Assembly (NCBI GenBank): GCA_037447655.1
Contig: JBBHKE010001430.1
Span: 1 to 64,000, forward strand
DNA length: 64,000 nt
Source of the DNA: Zygnema cylindricum
Lineage: Eukaryota; Streptophyta; Zygnematophyceae; Zygnematales; Zygnemataceae
Reading direction: 5' to 3'
The notes beneath the pieces are model-generated. The model saw nothing but the letters and a program-made list of their open reading frames with translations. It had not been told where the DNA came from and searched no databases. The position numbers and the translations under genes are program-made. Below, piece after piece: positions 27,360 through 39,464 of the stretch. Every line of letters begins with the position of its first letter. Positions within the stretch are counted from its first letter, which is position 1.

Positions 27360-29995
27360 CAAAGCCAGTTTTACAAAGGCTTCACGGGGACTACACCTCG
27401 TGGAAATGCACTATTTTGAGCTTCTCCGTCTCTCCACGACGAGCCTTTGACGGTTTCTACGGAGGACGATACGGATCTCTTTGCTATGGCGGCTGCAATG
27501 GAGGGTGCGTAGGACCCCGGATGGATAATGGATACGAAGCGTCAGCCCACATGTGGTGGAACAAGGCCATCTTCAAAAATCTGAAAGCAACGCCGGAGAA
27601 AAATATTTATTATGCTTGTGGAATGAGTGTCCAAACTCGTGCTGTGGGTGATGTGTCCTTACTAGTTGATGTGGAAGGAAAAGCAATTGAAAGGACTCTT
27701 CACAATGTCTTATTTGTGCTTAACTTTAAGAAAAATCTGTTTTCTACGTCGTTAGTAGAGAGCAAAGGTTTTGAGGTTAATTTGAAAAATGGTCGGCAAA
27801 TTGTTAGCAAAAATGGCAAGATTGCAGTTACAGGTACTAGATATAGTAGCAAGATATATCGCATGGATAAGGCTAATACAAAGGAGAATGATGTTTTGTA
27901 CTCCGGTGTTTTGCACTCAGATGAGTTGTGGCACAAAAGATTAGGCCATGTAAATTATGATAGTTTGAGGAAAATGGTCATTGCTGGAAAAATAGAGGGT
28001 GTATCAATCACAGATGGGCCGGTCAAAAATTGCGATGGTTGCGCTTTAGGCAAAATCCACAGATTGCCATTTCCTAAGAAGTCTGAGCATCGGTCAACGA
28101 GACTTTTACAGCAAATTTATTCGGATGTCTTTGGTCCGGCGAAGGTTCCATCTGCCGGAGGGATGAAATATATGGTCACCTTCACAGATGATTTCTCTAG
28201 GTTTACAAAAGTTTACTTTATGAAGGAGAAGAGTGAAGTGTTTGGTCACTTCAAACACTATAAAGCATGGGCTGAAAAACTTCATAATTCATCTATTTTA
28301 CAGCTCAGATCGGACAATGGTGGTGAATATACATCGAAAGAATTTGAAACCTTTTTACTCGAGGAAGGCATTAGTCATCTATTGACTGTTCCATATTCAC
28401 CGGAACAAAATGGGGTGTCGGAAAGACTGAATGGAACTCTCACGGAAAGCTCTAGGTCTATGCTCGCAGAAAAAAATGTGGATCCGAAATTCTGGGCTGA
28501 GGCTCTAAATTGTGCAGTTTATATTAAAAATAGGATAGGATCACAATCGGTAGCAACAACTCCTTACGAGATCTGGACAGGTAGCAAACCAGATGTTAGC
28601 CATTTCAAAGTCTTTGGTAGTCAATGCTTTATAATGGATACGTCTACAAATAGATGGAAAATGGAACCGAGGGGATTACCGGGTATTATGTTAGGATATG
28701 ATGATCCCTCCAAAGGTTATAGAGTCTTTGTGTTTAAAAGGCAAAAAATAGTTGTCGCTAGAAACATCATTGTTAAGGATGAACTAGACTCCATAGATTT
28801 ATTTCAAATGACAGAGCAACAAAAGCAACAAAAAGTACAGGAGTATGTCATCTTAGATTGCATGCAGGAAATTGTCCCGCAGATTCCACAAACTCCGGTA
28901 ATGACTGCGGAGTCAGACTCTCTCCAAGTTCCTAACCAACTTCGGGTCCAGGCGGACCAAGAGCAGTCAATACACACGGATCGCAACCAGCGCACTCAAC
29001 GCAATCAGCGCAATGCGCGGCATCCGACGATCTCAACCTCAAAATATCCGGGGGGAAGAAGATCAAGCAGTCGCCTGCAAGCAAGCTCTCACTTTACCTA
29101 CTCGGCAGTCTTAGGGGAGCCCTTGACCATCCAAGAGGCCTTCTCATCACCAAAGCGGAATCACTGGATTGAGGCGGCAAACGAGGAAATGAAGTCAATC
29201 ATAGAGGCTCAAACATGGGAGCTTGTGGACCTTCCTCCAGACCGAAAAGCGATCGGCAGCAAATGGGTATTCAAGGTGAAGTTAATTCCCGATAACACCA
29301 TTGAACGCTATAAGGCCAGACTTGTGGCGAAGGGGTACAATCAAAAGGAAGGAATCGACTTTAAAGATACTTTTTCTCCGGTTGTAAGATTTCCAACAGT
29401 TAGGATTTTGCTGTCCCTAGCTGTTATAGAAAATATGGAAATTCATCAGATGGATGTAAAAACGGCCTTTTTGCACGGAGAACTAGAAGAGACCATTTAC
29501 ATGCAGCTGCCTGAAAAGTATGTGGAACCAGGAAAAGAGCACTTAGTATGCAAGTTGCTAAAATCTTTGTACGGCCTAAAACAGACCCCTAGACAGTGGA
29601 ATATAAAGCTTGATGAATTCTTGACTAATCTAGGATTTCAAAGGATAAGTTCTGATCACTCTGTCTACGTTCTAAAAGGAGAAAATGGGATAGTGTATAT
29701 AGCAGTATATGTAGATGATTTTCTATTAATTAGCAAATCAATGGCTGAAATTAACAAAATCAAAACTGCTCTAAACTCACGGTTCAAGATGAAAGACCTC
29801 GGTGAGGCAAAATATATTTTGGGTATCCAGGTAGAGAGGGACACAAATAATAAAACTATAAAATTGACTCAAAAAGAGGCTATTGGTAACATGTTAGATG
29901 AGTACGGAATGCGGGGGGCAAAAGGGATGTTTAACTCCAATGGAGTTTCGGCAGAAGTTAAAGGGAGAAGAGACAGAACCAGGTGTCATTGTTAG
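27353..29995 (+). CDS. Pol of element E: integrase and reverse transcriptase, protease defective
   Basis: An 880-residue open frame. The first 60 or so residues are out of the ancestral frame and meaningless. Homology starts around AHMWWNKAIF, just after the place where F has the protease motif DTGAS. In E a TAG (27510) and a 1-base loss (near 27537) destroy this catalytic Asp motif. The HHCC integrase finger follows (H194, HKRLGHVNYDSL, CDGCALGK). The integrase catalytic residues are D258, D321 and E357, with 35 residues between the last two. Then come the RT region from about residue 610 and the YVDD site at 786-789. A frameshift near 29925 ends the frame early; RT tail and RNase H continue in other frames. 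Integrase and RT motifs are intact, but the polyprotein cannot be matured normally. Confidence 0.88.
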   Translation: MVTKPVLQRLHGDYTSWKCTILSFSVSPRRAFDGFYGGRYGSLCYGGCNGGCVGPRMDNGYEASAHMWWNKAIFKNLKATPEKNIYYACGMSVQTRAVGDVSLLVDVEGKAIERTLHNVLFVLNFKKNLFSTSLVESKGFEVNLKNGRQIVSKNGKIAVTGTRYSSKIYRMDKANTKENDVLYSGVLHSDELWHKRLGHVNYDSLRKMVIAGKIEGVSITDGPVKNCDGCALGKIHRLPFPKKSEHRSTRLLQQIYSDVFGPAKVPSAGGMKYMVTFTDDFSRFTKVYFMKEKSEVFGHFKHYKAWAEKLHNSSILQLRSDNGGEYTSKEFETFLLEEGISHLLTVPYSPEQNGVSERLNGTLTESSRSMLAEKNVDPKFWAEALNCAVYIKNRIGSQSVATTPYEIWTGSKPDVSHFKVFGSQCFIMDTSTNRWKMEPRGLPGIMLGYDDPSKGYRVFVFKRQKIVVARNIIVKDELDSIDLFQMTEQQKQQKVQEYVILDCMQEIVPQIPQTPVMTAESDSLQVPNQLRVQADQEQSIHTDRNQRTQRNQRNARHPTISTSKYPGGRRSSSRLQASSHFTYSAVLGEPLTIQEAFSSPKRNHWIEAANEEMKSIIEAQTWELVDLPPDRKAIGSKWVFKVKLIPDNTIERYKARLVAKGYNQKEGIDFKDTFSPVVRFPTVRILLSLAVIENMEIHQMDVKTAFLHGELEETIYMQLPEKYVEPGKEHLVCKLLKSLYGLKQTPRQWNIKLDEFLTNLGFQRISSDHSVYVLKGENGIVYIAVYVDDFLLISKSMAEINKIKTALNSRFKMKDLGEAKYILGIQVERDTNNKTIKLTQKEAIGNMLDEYGMRGAKGMFNSNGVSAEVKGRRDRTRCHC

Positions 29996-30684
29996 CGAGT
30001 ATTTAGAGTCAGGGGAGAATGATCCTATAACAATAATACCTTATAGACAGATAGTGGGAAGCTTAATATATTTCATGAACTGTACCCGTCCTGACATTGC
30101 TGCAGCAGTCGGGGTACTGAGCAGGAGTCTAGAAAATCCGAGAAAATCTGATCTTGATGCAGCAAAGAGAGTCTTAAGATATTTGGCAGGAACTAAAGAT
30201 CTCAAACTCACTCTAGGCAGAGGAGAAGTCAAGCTGCAAACATGGAGTGATGCAAGCTATAGCGACATGCCAAGCCGGAAATCCACCACGGGATTCGTTC
30301 TACGGTACTTGCTGTTGGAGAAGCAAACTTCAAAAGGTTACAGCACAGTCGACAATGGAGTCAGAATATATGGCAGCAAGCTCGGCCCTCAAAGAACTCT
30401 TATGGGTAAAATCCATGTTACAAGAACTAGGATACATGCAAGTTGGTCCACAAGTAATCTGGTGTGATAACCAGGCTGCCATTGCCATTGCTTCTAACCC
30501 GAGTCATCACTTCAAAAGCAAGCACATGGATGTACGATTACACTTTGTAAGAGAAAAGGTGTTCTCTAGAGTGATTAAATTATGTTATTTGCCAGATGCA
30601 AAAATGATTGCTGATATGCTCACTAAAGCCCTTCCTGCTCTTAAGCTGAAGCATTGTAGAGACGCAGTGGGATTAAGTGAATAG
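29898..30684 (+). pseudogene. RT tail and RNase H of element E, frameshifted
   Basis: The first piece (to about 30310) holds the RT C-terminus (GSLIYFMNCTRPDIAAAVGV) and the RNase H start (TWSDASYSD). A shift near 30300-30315 moves RNase H to another frame. There the motifs ESEYMAASSALKE, WCDNQAAIAIA and HHFKSKHMDVRLHFVREKV are found, ending GLSE and stop. The first acidic residue, the Glu and the later Asp of RNase H are all present but in two frames. The 160 bp between the stop and the 3' LTR are non-coding and end in the polypurine tract. Confidence 0.85.
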
Positions 30685-30844
30685 TTGAATTGATGCACTG
30701 CTATACTGACACTCTGCGATCATTCCACCATTGTGAGGTAGTGGGACTGGGTGACTTGCTAATTGCTATATTGCGATGCTGCGATGCTGCGCTAGTTTAT
30801 CACCGCAGCTGCGCTGGGATACTGAGTCTAAAGCTTTAGGGGAG

Positions 30845-31547
30845 TGTTGTCTTTTTGGAAAGCTTTCTGTCTCAGAGCAGCGCAGCTGGTAAACAACAGA
30901 GCAACGCAGCTGCTATATAGCAGAGCAGCTGCTATACAACAAAGCAGCGCAGCTGCTATACAGCAGAGCAGCGCAGCAGCGAAGCTTCAACACAGACTGG
31001 ACAAGGCAACCATGATTATGTTTGATATGGTCCGTACGGACAACGCAACGTCTAATATTCTTAATGTGATTCTGTACAGGATAGAGCAATTGCGATAGAT
31101 ACGATTCTAGTTAGCTTAGTGATAGCTCAGTGGTAGCTAAGTGATAGCTCAATGGTTGCTTGACAGATTAGTGGTAGCTTGGTGGTTTGATGTACCTCTC
31201 AAGTACAATAGTGTTGCCAGTTCAACACAAGTATAAGACTTAGGACTCATAGCATATTATGTATCCAGACTTCCAAGTAGTAAAACTGCAGACAGTTTTT
31301 GGGAAACTTCTGAGTATTATATCTTGAGTGTTGTCGGGTCAATTGTGCTATAACTTTGGGAGTTATCAGTGTTTATGCTATTCTATATTCTGATAGAGTT
31401 TTGTGAGGTTTGGATTCTTGTATAAGAATTGGTGAGCACTTAAGAATAGCTGTTTGGTAGGATTCTTGATAGCTTCTGAGAGTGTATCATGTCTACTTCT
31501 ACTACTACTGCTGCTCCTCCACCTGCACCGGTGGTTGTAGAACAACA
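30845..31547 (+). repeat. 3' LTR of element E
   Basis: The LTR is 703 bp, TGTTG to CAACA, with the same internal order as the 5' LTR but fewer CAGCTGCTATA units. Scattered substitutions between the two LTRs show the insertion is not recent. Satellite resumes directly after it with ATTTAGGCAAC. Confidence 0.9.
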
Positions 31548-33659
31548 GATTTAGGCAACAATTCTTGTTATCGCTAACTGTTTGTGTAATTTAGGTTACA
31601 ATTCTTGTTATCGCTAACAGTTTGTGTAATTTAGGTAACAATTCTTGTTATCATTAACAGTTTTTGTAATTTAGGTAACAATTCTTCTAATCGCTAATAG
31701 TTTTTGTAAGTTAGGTAACAATTCTTGTTATCGCTAAAAATTTGTGTTATTTAGGTAATAGTTATTGTTATTGCTAAAAGTGTTTGTTATTTAGGTAACT
31801 ATTCATGTTATCGCTAACCATTTGTGTAATATAAGAAACTATTCATACTATCGCTAACAATTTGTGTAGTTTAAGTAACAATTATTGTTAATGCTAACAG
31901 TATGTGTAATTTAGGTAACAATTCTTGTTATTGCTAACAGTTTGTCTAATTTAGGTAACAGTTCTTGTTATTGCTAATAGTATGTGTAATTTAGGTAACA
32001 ATTTTTGTTATTGCTAACAGTACGTGTAATTTAGGTAACAACTCTTGTTATCGCTAACTGTTTGGTTAATTTAGGTAACAATTTTTGTTATCGCTAACAA
32101 TTTGTGTAATATAGGTAATAATTCTAGTTATCGCTAACTGTTTGTGTAATTTAGGTAACAATTCTTGTTATCGCTAATAGTTTGTGTAATCTAGGTAACA
32201 ATTCTTGTTATCGCTAACCGTTTGTGTAATTTAGGAATCAATTTTTGTTGTCGCTAACAGTTTGTGTAATATAGGTACCAATTCTTGTAAGCGCAAAGTG
32301 TTTGTGTAATTTAGATAACTATTCCTGTTATCGCTAACTGTTTAGTTAATCAAGGTTACAATTCTTCTTATTGCTAACTGTTTGTGTAATTTAAGAAACA
32401 ATTTTTTTTATCGCAAACAATTTGTATACTTTAAGTAACAATTCTTATTATCGCTAACTGTTTGCGTAATTTAGGTAACAATTCTTGTTTTCGCTAACAG
32501 TTTGTGTAAATTAGGTAACAATTCTTGTTATCGCTAACTGTTTCTGTAATTTCGGTCACAATTCTTGTTATCGCTAACTGTTTCTGTAATTTTGGTCACA
32601 ATTCTTCTTATCGCGAACTGTTTATGTAATTTAGGTGACAATTTTTGAAATCGCTAACAGTTTGTGTAATTTAGGTCAAAATCCTTGTTATCGCTAACAA
32701 TTTTTGTAATTTAGGTAACAATTCTTGTTATCGCTAAGTGTTTGTGTAATAAAGGTAACAATTCTAGTTATCGCTAAATAGTTTGTGTAATTTACATAAC
32801 ATTTTTTGTTATTGCTAACTGTTTGTGTACTTTAGGTACCGATTCCTGTTATCGCTAACCATTTGTGTAATTTAGGAAACAATTCTTGTTATCGTTAAGT
32901 GTTTGTGTAATTTAGGTAACAATTTTTATTATCACAAATAGTTTGTGTACTTTAGGCACTAATTCTTGTTATCGCTAACCGTTTGTGTAATTTAGGAAAC
33001 AAATCTTGTTATCGCTAACTGTTTGTGTAATTTAGGTTACAATTCTTGTTATTGCTAACAGTTTGTGTAATTTAGGTCACAGTTTTTGTTATTGCTAACT
33101 ATTTGTGTACTTTAGGTACCAATTCTTGTTATCGCTAACCGTTTGTGTAATTTAGGAATCAATTCTTGTTATTACTAACAGTATGTGTATTAAAGGTTCC
33201 AATTCTTGTTATCGCTAACCGTTTGTGTAATTTAGGAATCAATTCTTGTTATCGCTAACCGTTTGTGTAATTTAGGAAAGAATGTTTGTTATCGCTAACT
33301 GTTTGTGTAATTTAGGTACTAATTCTTGTTATCGCTAGACGTTTGTGTAATTTAGGAACGAATTCTTGTTCTTGCTAATTGTTTGTGTAATTTAGGTAAA
33401 AAAAATTGTTATCGCTTATAGTTTGTGTAATTTAGGTCACAATTCTTGTTATCGCTAACAGTTTTTGTATTTTAGGTAACAAATCTTGTAATCGCATACT
33501 TTTTGTGTAATTTAGGTAACAATTCTTGTTATCGCTAACAATTTGTGTAGTTTAAGTAACAATTCTTGTTATCGCTAACAGTTTGTGTAACTTAGGTAAC
33601 AATTCTTGTTATCGCTAACTGTTTGGTTAATTTAGGCAACAATTCTTGTTATCGCTAAC
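31548..33659. repeat. 40-bp satellite array, block 4 (subfamily 2)
   Basis: About 53 units between elements E and F, with a GTAAGCGC signature at 32287 and several GGTACC variants. No gene is present. Confidence 0.96.
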
Positions 33660-34475
33660 TGTTGTCTTCTTGGAAAGCTTTCAGTCTCAAAGCAGCGCAG
33701 CTGCTTTATAGACGGAGCAGCGCAGCTTCTATACAACAGAGAATCGCAGCTGCTATACAGCAACACAGTTCCTATAGAGAAGAGCAATTGCTATACAGTT
33801 GAGCAGCGCAGCAGCAGAGCAGCTCCTATACAGCGGAGCAGCTGCTATACAGCAGAGCAGCGCAGCAGCAGAGCAGCGCAGTAGCGAAGCTGCAACACAA
33901 ACAGGACAAGGCAACCATGATTATATTTGATATGGTACGTACGGACAACGCAACGTCTGATATTCTTAATGTGATTCTGTACAGGATAGAGCAACTGCGA
34001 TAGATACGATTCTAGTCAAACTTAGTGGGAACTCAATGGTAGCTTAGTTATCGCTCAGTGGTAGCTTAATGGTAGCTCAGTGGTAGCTTGACAGATCAGT
34101 GGTAGCTTAGTGGTTTAACCTACCTCTCAAGTACACTAGTGTTGCCAGTTCAACACAAGTATAAGACTTAGGACTCATAACATATTATGTATCCAGACTT
34201 CCAAGTAGTAAAACTGCAAACAGTTTTTGGGAAATTTCTGAGTATTATATCTTGAGTGTTGTCGGGTCAATTGTGCTATAACTTTGGGAGTTATCATTGT
34301 TTATGCTACTCTATATTCTGATAAAGTTTTGTGAGGTTTGGATGCTTGTATAAGAATTGGTGAGAACTTAAGAACAACTGTTTGGTAGGATTCTTGATAG
34401 CTTCTGAGAGTGTATCATGTTTACTTCTACTACTACTGCTGCTCCTCCACCTGCACCGGTGGTTGTAGAACAACA
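33660..34475 (+). repeat. 5' LTR of element F
   Basis: The LTR is 816 bp, TGTTG to CAACA, longer than those of E because the CAGCTGCTATACAGC-type tandem region (33700-33890) is expanded and more diverged. From ATTCTGTACAGG onward it follows the LTR of E closely. The last 59 bp encode the Gag start (ATG at 34417). Confidence 0.9.
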
Positions 34476-35337
34476 GGTTATGGGCCTGTCATCAAGAATC
34501 CCTATCTTTTCCGGGGATAACTATGTTTACCGGGCGGATATGGTGGAAACACATTTTGAAAATGTTAATCTTTTCGATATATTGGATGGTTCGCTAAATG
34601 AATCTGATCCGTCATGGTCTAAGAAAAATACGCAAGCTCGTTCTATTCTGAAATTTTGTATATCTGAGGACTTAGCTATGTCTCGGATAAAGATGAAAAA
34701 AGCAATTGATATCTGAAAATCTCTTAAAAGTGATTATGAAAAGGCCAATGTCCAGGAAGAGCTTCTATTGGCTAGAATAATTTGGGACTTTAAGTACACA
34801 AGCGGTACAATGGCTAAATATTCTAACAAATTTCGTATCCTTGTAGATGCGCATGCTTCTGCAGGTGGGGTGTTTCCTCCTTTTCAACAGGCGGCACTGC
34901 TCATGAGGGGTCTCCCTCGTAGTATGAAAGGAGCATCTGACATGCTCAAACAAAAAGATAAAACTAGCTTGACTTTACAGTTAGCCATCAATATTTTAAT
35001 AGAGGAGGAAGCTACATCTAATATTCTCAATGTTGAGCAAGTAGAGGCTTTTAATTCAGACTTTGAGAAAAAGGACAGTTTCATCAGCAAAGGAATCAGT
35101 TTAATCAGTTCAGACAGTTTAATCAAGGTGGAAATAGATAATCCAACAATGCATGCTTTTATTGTAGTGAGAGAGGTCATAGATACAAATTTTGTCATAA
35201 GCTTAAAAAATCTAACGATACAGGTTTATACGGGCCGGGGTGGTAACAAAGCCAGTTTCACAAAGGCTTCACGGAGACTACATCTCGTGGAAATGCATTA
35301 TTTTCAGCTTCTTCGTCTCTCGAAGACAAGACTTTGA
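34417..35337 (+). pseudogene. Broken gag of element F
   Basis: Same start, LTR overlap and PIFSGDNYVY motif as Gag of E. A TGG to TGA change creates a stop at 34714-34716. Homology resumes and continues until a frameshift near 35085, so the zinc knuckle near 35150 lies in another frame. The TAA that closes gag in E is also present here (near 35243), followed in the same frame by the protease. Confidence 0.85.
34476..34488 (+). other. Primer-binding site of element F (half-tRNA type)
   Basis: GGTTATGGGCCTG abuts the LTR with no spacer. Eleven bases match the complement of the initiator Met tRNA anticodon loop region. The site is translated as QVMG in the gag frame. Confidence 0.78.
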
Positions 35338-36534
35338 CGGTTTTTACGGAGGACGATACGGATCTCTTTGCTATGGCAGCTGCAATGGAGGGCGCGAAGG
35401 ACCCTGGATGGATCATGGATACGGGTGCGTCAGCCCACATGTGTTGGAACAAGGCCATCTTCAAGAATATGAAAACAACGCCGGAGAAAAATATTTATTA
35501 TGCTTGTGGAATGAGTGTCCAAACTCGTGCTGTGGGTGATGTGTCATTACTAGTTGATGTAGATGGGAAAGCCATTGAAAGGACTCTTCACAATGTCTTA
35601 TTTGTGAGTGACTTTAAGAAAATTCTGTTTTCTACGTCGTTAATAGAGAGCAAAGGTTTTGAGGTTAATTTGAAAAATGGTCGGCAAATTGTTAGCAAAA
35701 ATGGCAAGGTTGCAGTTACAGGTACTAGAGATAGTAGCAAGATATATCGCATGGATATGGCTAATACAAAGGAGAATGATGTTTTGTACTCCGGTGTTTT
35801 GCACTCAGATGAGTTGTGGCATAAAAGATTAGGCCATGTTAATTATGATAGTTTGAGGAAAATGGTAGCATGAAAAAGATGATCAATGTTGGTAAAATAG
35901 AAGGTGTCACTGTGTCAAACCAGTCACCTAAAACGTGTGATGGATGTGCACAAGGAAAAATACACAGATTACCGTTTCCTCAAGAGTCTGAACATAGGTC
36001 TACTAAACTTTTGCAACTCATTCACTCTGATGTTTTCGGTCCTGCAAAGGTACCATCTACCGTGGGGATGAAATATATGGTTACGTTTACAAATGATTTT
36101 TCGAGGTTTACTAAGGTCTACTTCATGAAATAAAAGAGTGAAGTCTTCACTCATTTTCAACACTACAAAGCTTGGGTGGAGAAACAACACGGTCTACCAA
36201 TTTTGGAGCTTAGATCGACAATGGAGGAGAATATACGTCAAAAGAGTTTGAAAACTTCTTACTCAAGGAAGGTATAAGTCATAAATTGACTGTCCCATAC
36301 TCTCCGGAACAGAATGGGGCCTCAGAAAGACTAAATAGAACTATCACACAAAGCTCTAGGTCCATGCTTGCGGATAAAGACGTAGATTCGAAATTCTGGG
36401 CTGAAGCATTAAATTGTGCAGTTTATATCAAAAATAGGATAGGATCAAGATCGGTAGAAACCACCCCATATGAGATCTGGACAGGTAGAAGACAGGATGT
36501 CAGTCACTTCAAAGTCTTTGGTAAGCTTCTGTGA
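35334..36534 (+). pseudogene. Protease and partial integrase of element F
   Basis: The protease is preserved with DTGASAHMC (near 35418), in contrast to E. The HHCC finger, HKRLGHVNYDSL with CDGCAQGK, is split by a frameshift at about 35870. The integrase core has SDVFGPAK, then an AAG to TAA stop (36131) and a 1-base loss in the DNGG motif (near 36213). EQNGASERLNR (36286-36534) is open again. The frame ends at the deletion junction where LTR sequence begins. Confidence 0.85.
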
Positions 36535-36602
36535 GTGAGATTATGTCTACTTCCACTTCTTTTTGCTGATGCTCCACGTGCTCCAGTGGTCGTAGAACAA
36601 CA

Positions 36603-39464
36603 GTTACCGCTTACAGATTTTGTAATTTAGGTTACAATTCTTGTTATCGCTAACTGTTTGTGTAATGTAGGTAACAATTCTTGTTATCGCTAAAAGTTTG
36701 TGTAATTTAGCTAACCATTCTTGTTATCGCTAACAATTTTTGTAATTTAGGTAACCATTCTTGTTATCCGAAACAGTTTGTGTAATTTAGGTCACAATTT
36801 TTGTTATCGCTAACTGTTTGTGTAATTTAAATAACAATTCTTGTTATCGCTAACAATTTGTGTAAGTTAGGTGACAATTAATGTTATCGCTAACAGTTTC
36901 TTTAATTTAGGTAAATATTCTTGTTATCGCTAACAATTTGAGTAGTTTAAATAACAATTTTTGTTATCGCTAACAATTTGTTTAATTTAGGTAACAATTC
37001 TTGTTATCGCTAACAGTTTGTGTAATTTAGGAAACAATTCTGGTTATTGCTAACAGTTTTTGTAATTTTGGTAACAATAGTTGTCATCGCTAACAGTTTG
37101 TGTAATTTAGGTCACAATTCTTATTATCACTAACTGTTTGTGTACTTTAGGTACCAATTCCTATTATCGCTAAACGTTTGTGTAATTTAGGAAACAATTC
37201 TTGTTATCGCTAACTGTTTGTGGAATTTAGGTAAAAAAGTTTGTTATCGCTAACTGTTTGTGTAATTTAGGTAACAATTCTTGTTATCGCTAACAATTTG
37301 TGTAGTTTAAGTAACAATTCTTGTTATCGCTGACAGTTTGTGTAATTAGGGTCACAATTCTTGTTATCGCTATTTGTTTGTGTACTTTAGGTACCAATTC
37401 CTGTAATAGATAACCGTTTGTGTAATTTAGGTAACAATTCTTGTTATCGCTAACAGATTGTGTAATTTAGGTAACAATTCTTGTTATCGCTAACCGTTTG
37501 TGTAATTTAGGAAACAATAATTGTTATCGCTAACACTTTGTGTAAGTTAGGTAACAATTCCTGTAAGCGCAAATGGTTTGTGTAATTTAGGTAACAATTC
37601 TCGTTATTGCTAACAGTTTGTGTAATTTAGGTAACAATTCTTGTTATCGCTAACTGTTTGGTTAATTTAGGTAACAATTCTTGTATCGCTAACAGTTTGT
37701 GTTATTTACGTAACATTTCTTGTTGTCGCTTACTGTTTGTGACCTTTAGGTACCAATTCCTGTTATTGCTAACCGTTTGTGTAATTTAGGAAACAATTCT
37801 TGTTATCGCTAACTGATTGTGTAATTTAGGTAAAAAAAATTGTTATCGCTAACAATTTCTGTAGTAAGTAACAATTATTGTTATTGCTAAGAGTTTGTGT
37901 AATTAGGGTCTCAATTCTTGTTATCGCTATTTGTTTGTGTACTTTTGGTACCAATTCCTGTTATCGCTTACTGTTTGTGTAATTTAGGTAACAATTCTTG
38001 TTATCGCTAACCGTTTGTGTAATTTAAGAAACAATTCTTGTTATCGCTAACAATTTGTGTAGTTTAAGTAACATTTATTGTTATCGCTAACTGTTTGTGT
38101 ATTTTAGGTACCAATTCATGTTATAGCTATTCGTTTGTGTAATTTAGGAAACAATTCTTTTTATCGCTTACTGTTTGTGTAATTTAGGTAACAATTTTTG
38201 TTATCACAAACAGTTTGTGTAATTTAGGTTACAATTCTTGTTATTGCTAACAGTTTGTGTAATTTGGGTCACAGTTCTTGTTATTGCTAACTATTTGTGT
38301 ACTTTAGGTACCAATTCTAGTTATTTCTAAACGTTTGTGTAATTTAGGAAACAATTCTTGTTATCGCTAACAGTTTGTGTAAGTTAGGTTATAATTCCTG
38401 TAAGCGCAAACGGTTTGTGTAATTTAGATAACTATTCCTGTGATCGCTAACTCTTTGGTTGATTAAGGTAACATTTTTTGTTATTGTGAACCGTTTGTGT
38501 AATTTAGGAAACAATTCTTGTTATCGCTAACAATTTGTGTAGTTTAAATAACATTTCTTGTTTTCGCTAACTGTTTTTGTATTTTAGGTTACAATTCTTG
38601 TTATCGCTAACCCTTTGTGTAATTTAGGAAAGAATGCTTGTTATCACTAACTGTTTGTGTAATTTAGGTAACAATTCTTGTTATCGCCAACCGTTTGTGT
38701 TATTTAAGAAACAATTCATGTTATCGCTAACAATTTGTGTAATTTAAGTAACAATTCTTGTTATTGCTAACTGTTTGTGTAATTTAGGTAACAATTCTTG
38801 TTATCGCTAACTGTTTGGTTAATTTAGGTAACAATTCTTGTTATCTCTAACAGTTTGTGTAATTTAGGTAACAATTCTTGTTATCGCTAACAGTTTGTGT
38901 ATTTTACTTAACATTTCTTGTTATTGCTAACAGTTTGTGTAATTTGGGTCACAAATCTTGTTATTGCTAACTGTTTGTGTACATTAGGTAATAATTCCTG
39001 TTATCGCTAACCGTTTGTGTAATTTAAGAAACAATTCTTGTTATCGCTAACTGTTTGTGTAATTTAGGTAACAATTCTTGTTATCACTAACAATTTGTGT
39101 AGTTTAAGTAACAATTATTGTTTATGCTAACAGTTTGTGTAATTAGGGTCAGAATTCTTGTTATCGCTATTTGTTTGTGTACTTTAGGTACCAATTTCTG
39201 TTATCGCTTAGCGTTTGTAAAATTTAGGAAATAATTCTTGTTATCGCTAGCTGTTTGTGTAATTTAGGTAACAATTCTTGTTATCGCTAACAGTTTGTGT
39301 AATTTAGATAATAATTCCTGTTATCGCTAACTGTTTCGTTAATTTAGGTAACAATTCTTGTTATCGCTAACCGTTTGTGTAATTTAAGAAACAATTCTTG
39401 TTATCGCTAACAATTTGTGTAGTTTAAGTAACATTTCTTGTTATCGCAATTTGTTTGTGTACTT
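36603..39464. repeat. 40-bp satellite array, block 5 (subfamily 2)
   Basis: About 72 units with GTAAGCGC signatures at 37563 and 38400 and many GTGTACTTTAGGTACC variants. It ends at a solo LTR. No gene is present. Confidence 0.96.

Larger units (their letters stand above)
25847..31547 (+). mobile_element. Copia element E with two LTRs (non-autonomous)
   Basis: The element has a 5' LTR (25847-26587), an adjacent primer site, gag, protease, integrase, reverse transcriptase and RNase H in copia order. A polypurine stretch AGGGGAG lies before the 3' LTR (30845-31547). Both LTRs start TGTTG and end CAACA. The flanking 5 bp differ (CTAAA on the left, GATTT on the right), so no target duplication survives. 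Stops and frameshifts in protease and after RT mean it cannot act alone. Satellite lies on both sides. Confidence 0.93.
33660..36602 (+). mobile_element. Copia element F, internally deleted relative of E
   Basis: The 5' LTR, primer site, gag, protease and integrase are closely similar to E. At about 36521, in the integrase C-terminal region, the sequence jumps to the last 81 bp of a 3' LTR (36522-36602). RT, RNase H and most of the 3' LTR are missing. The LTR tail differs noticeably from the 5' LTR of F. Recombination with a diverged relative may therefore have caused the deletion. No clear target duplication is seen. Confidence 0.88.

Noticed and set aside
27353-27535. N-terminus of the 880-codon frame as a real protein start
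   Set aside because: The first 60 codons are out of the ancestral frame; the related copy F encodes the acidic linker and protease in a different frame.
25842-31552. Target duplication of element E
   Set aside because: CTAAA on the left and GATTT on the right do not match. Both are satellite sequence, so any partial likeness is expected by chance.
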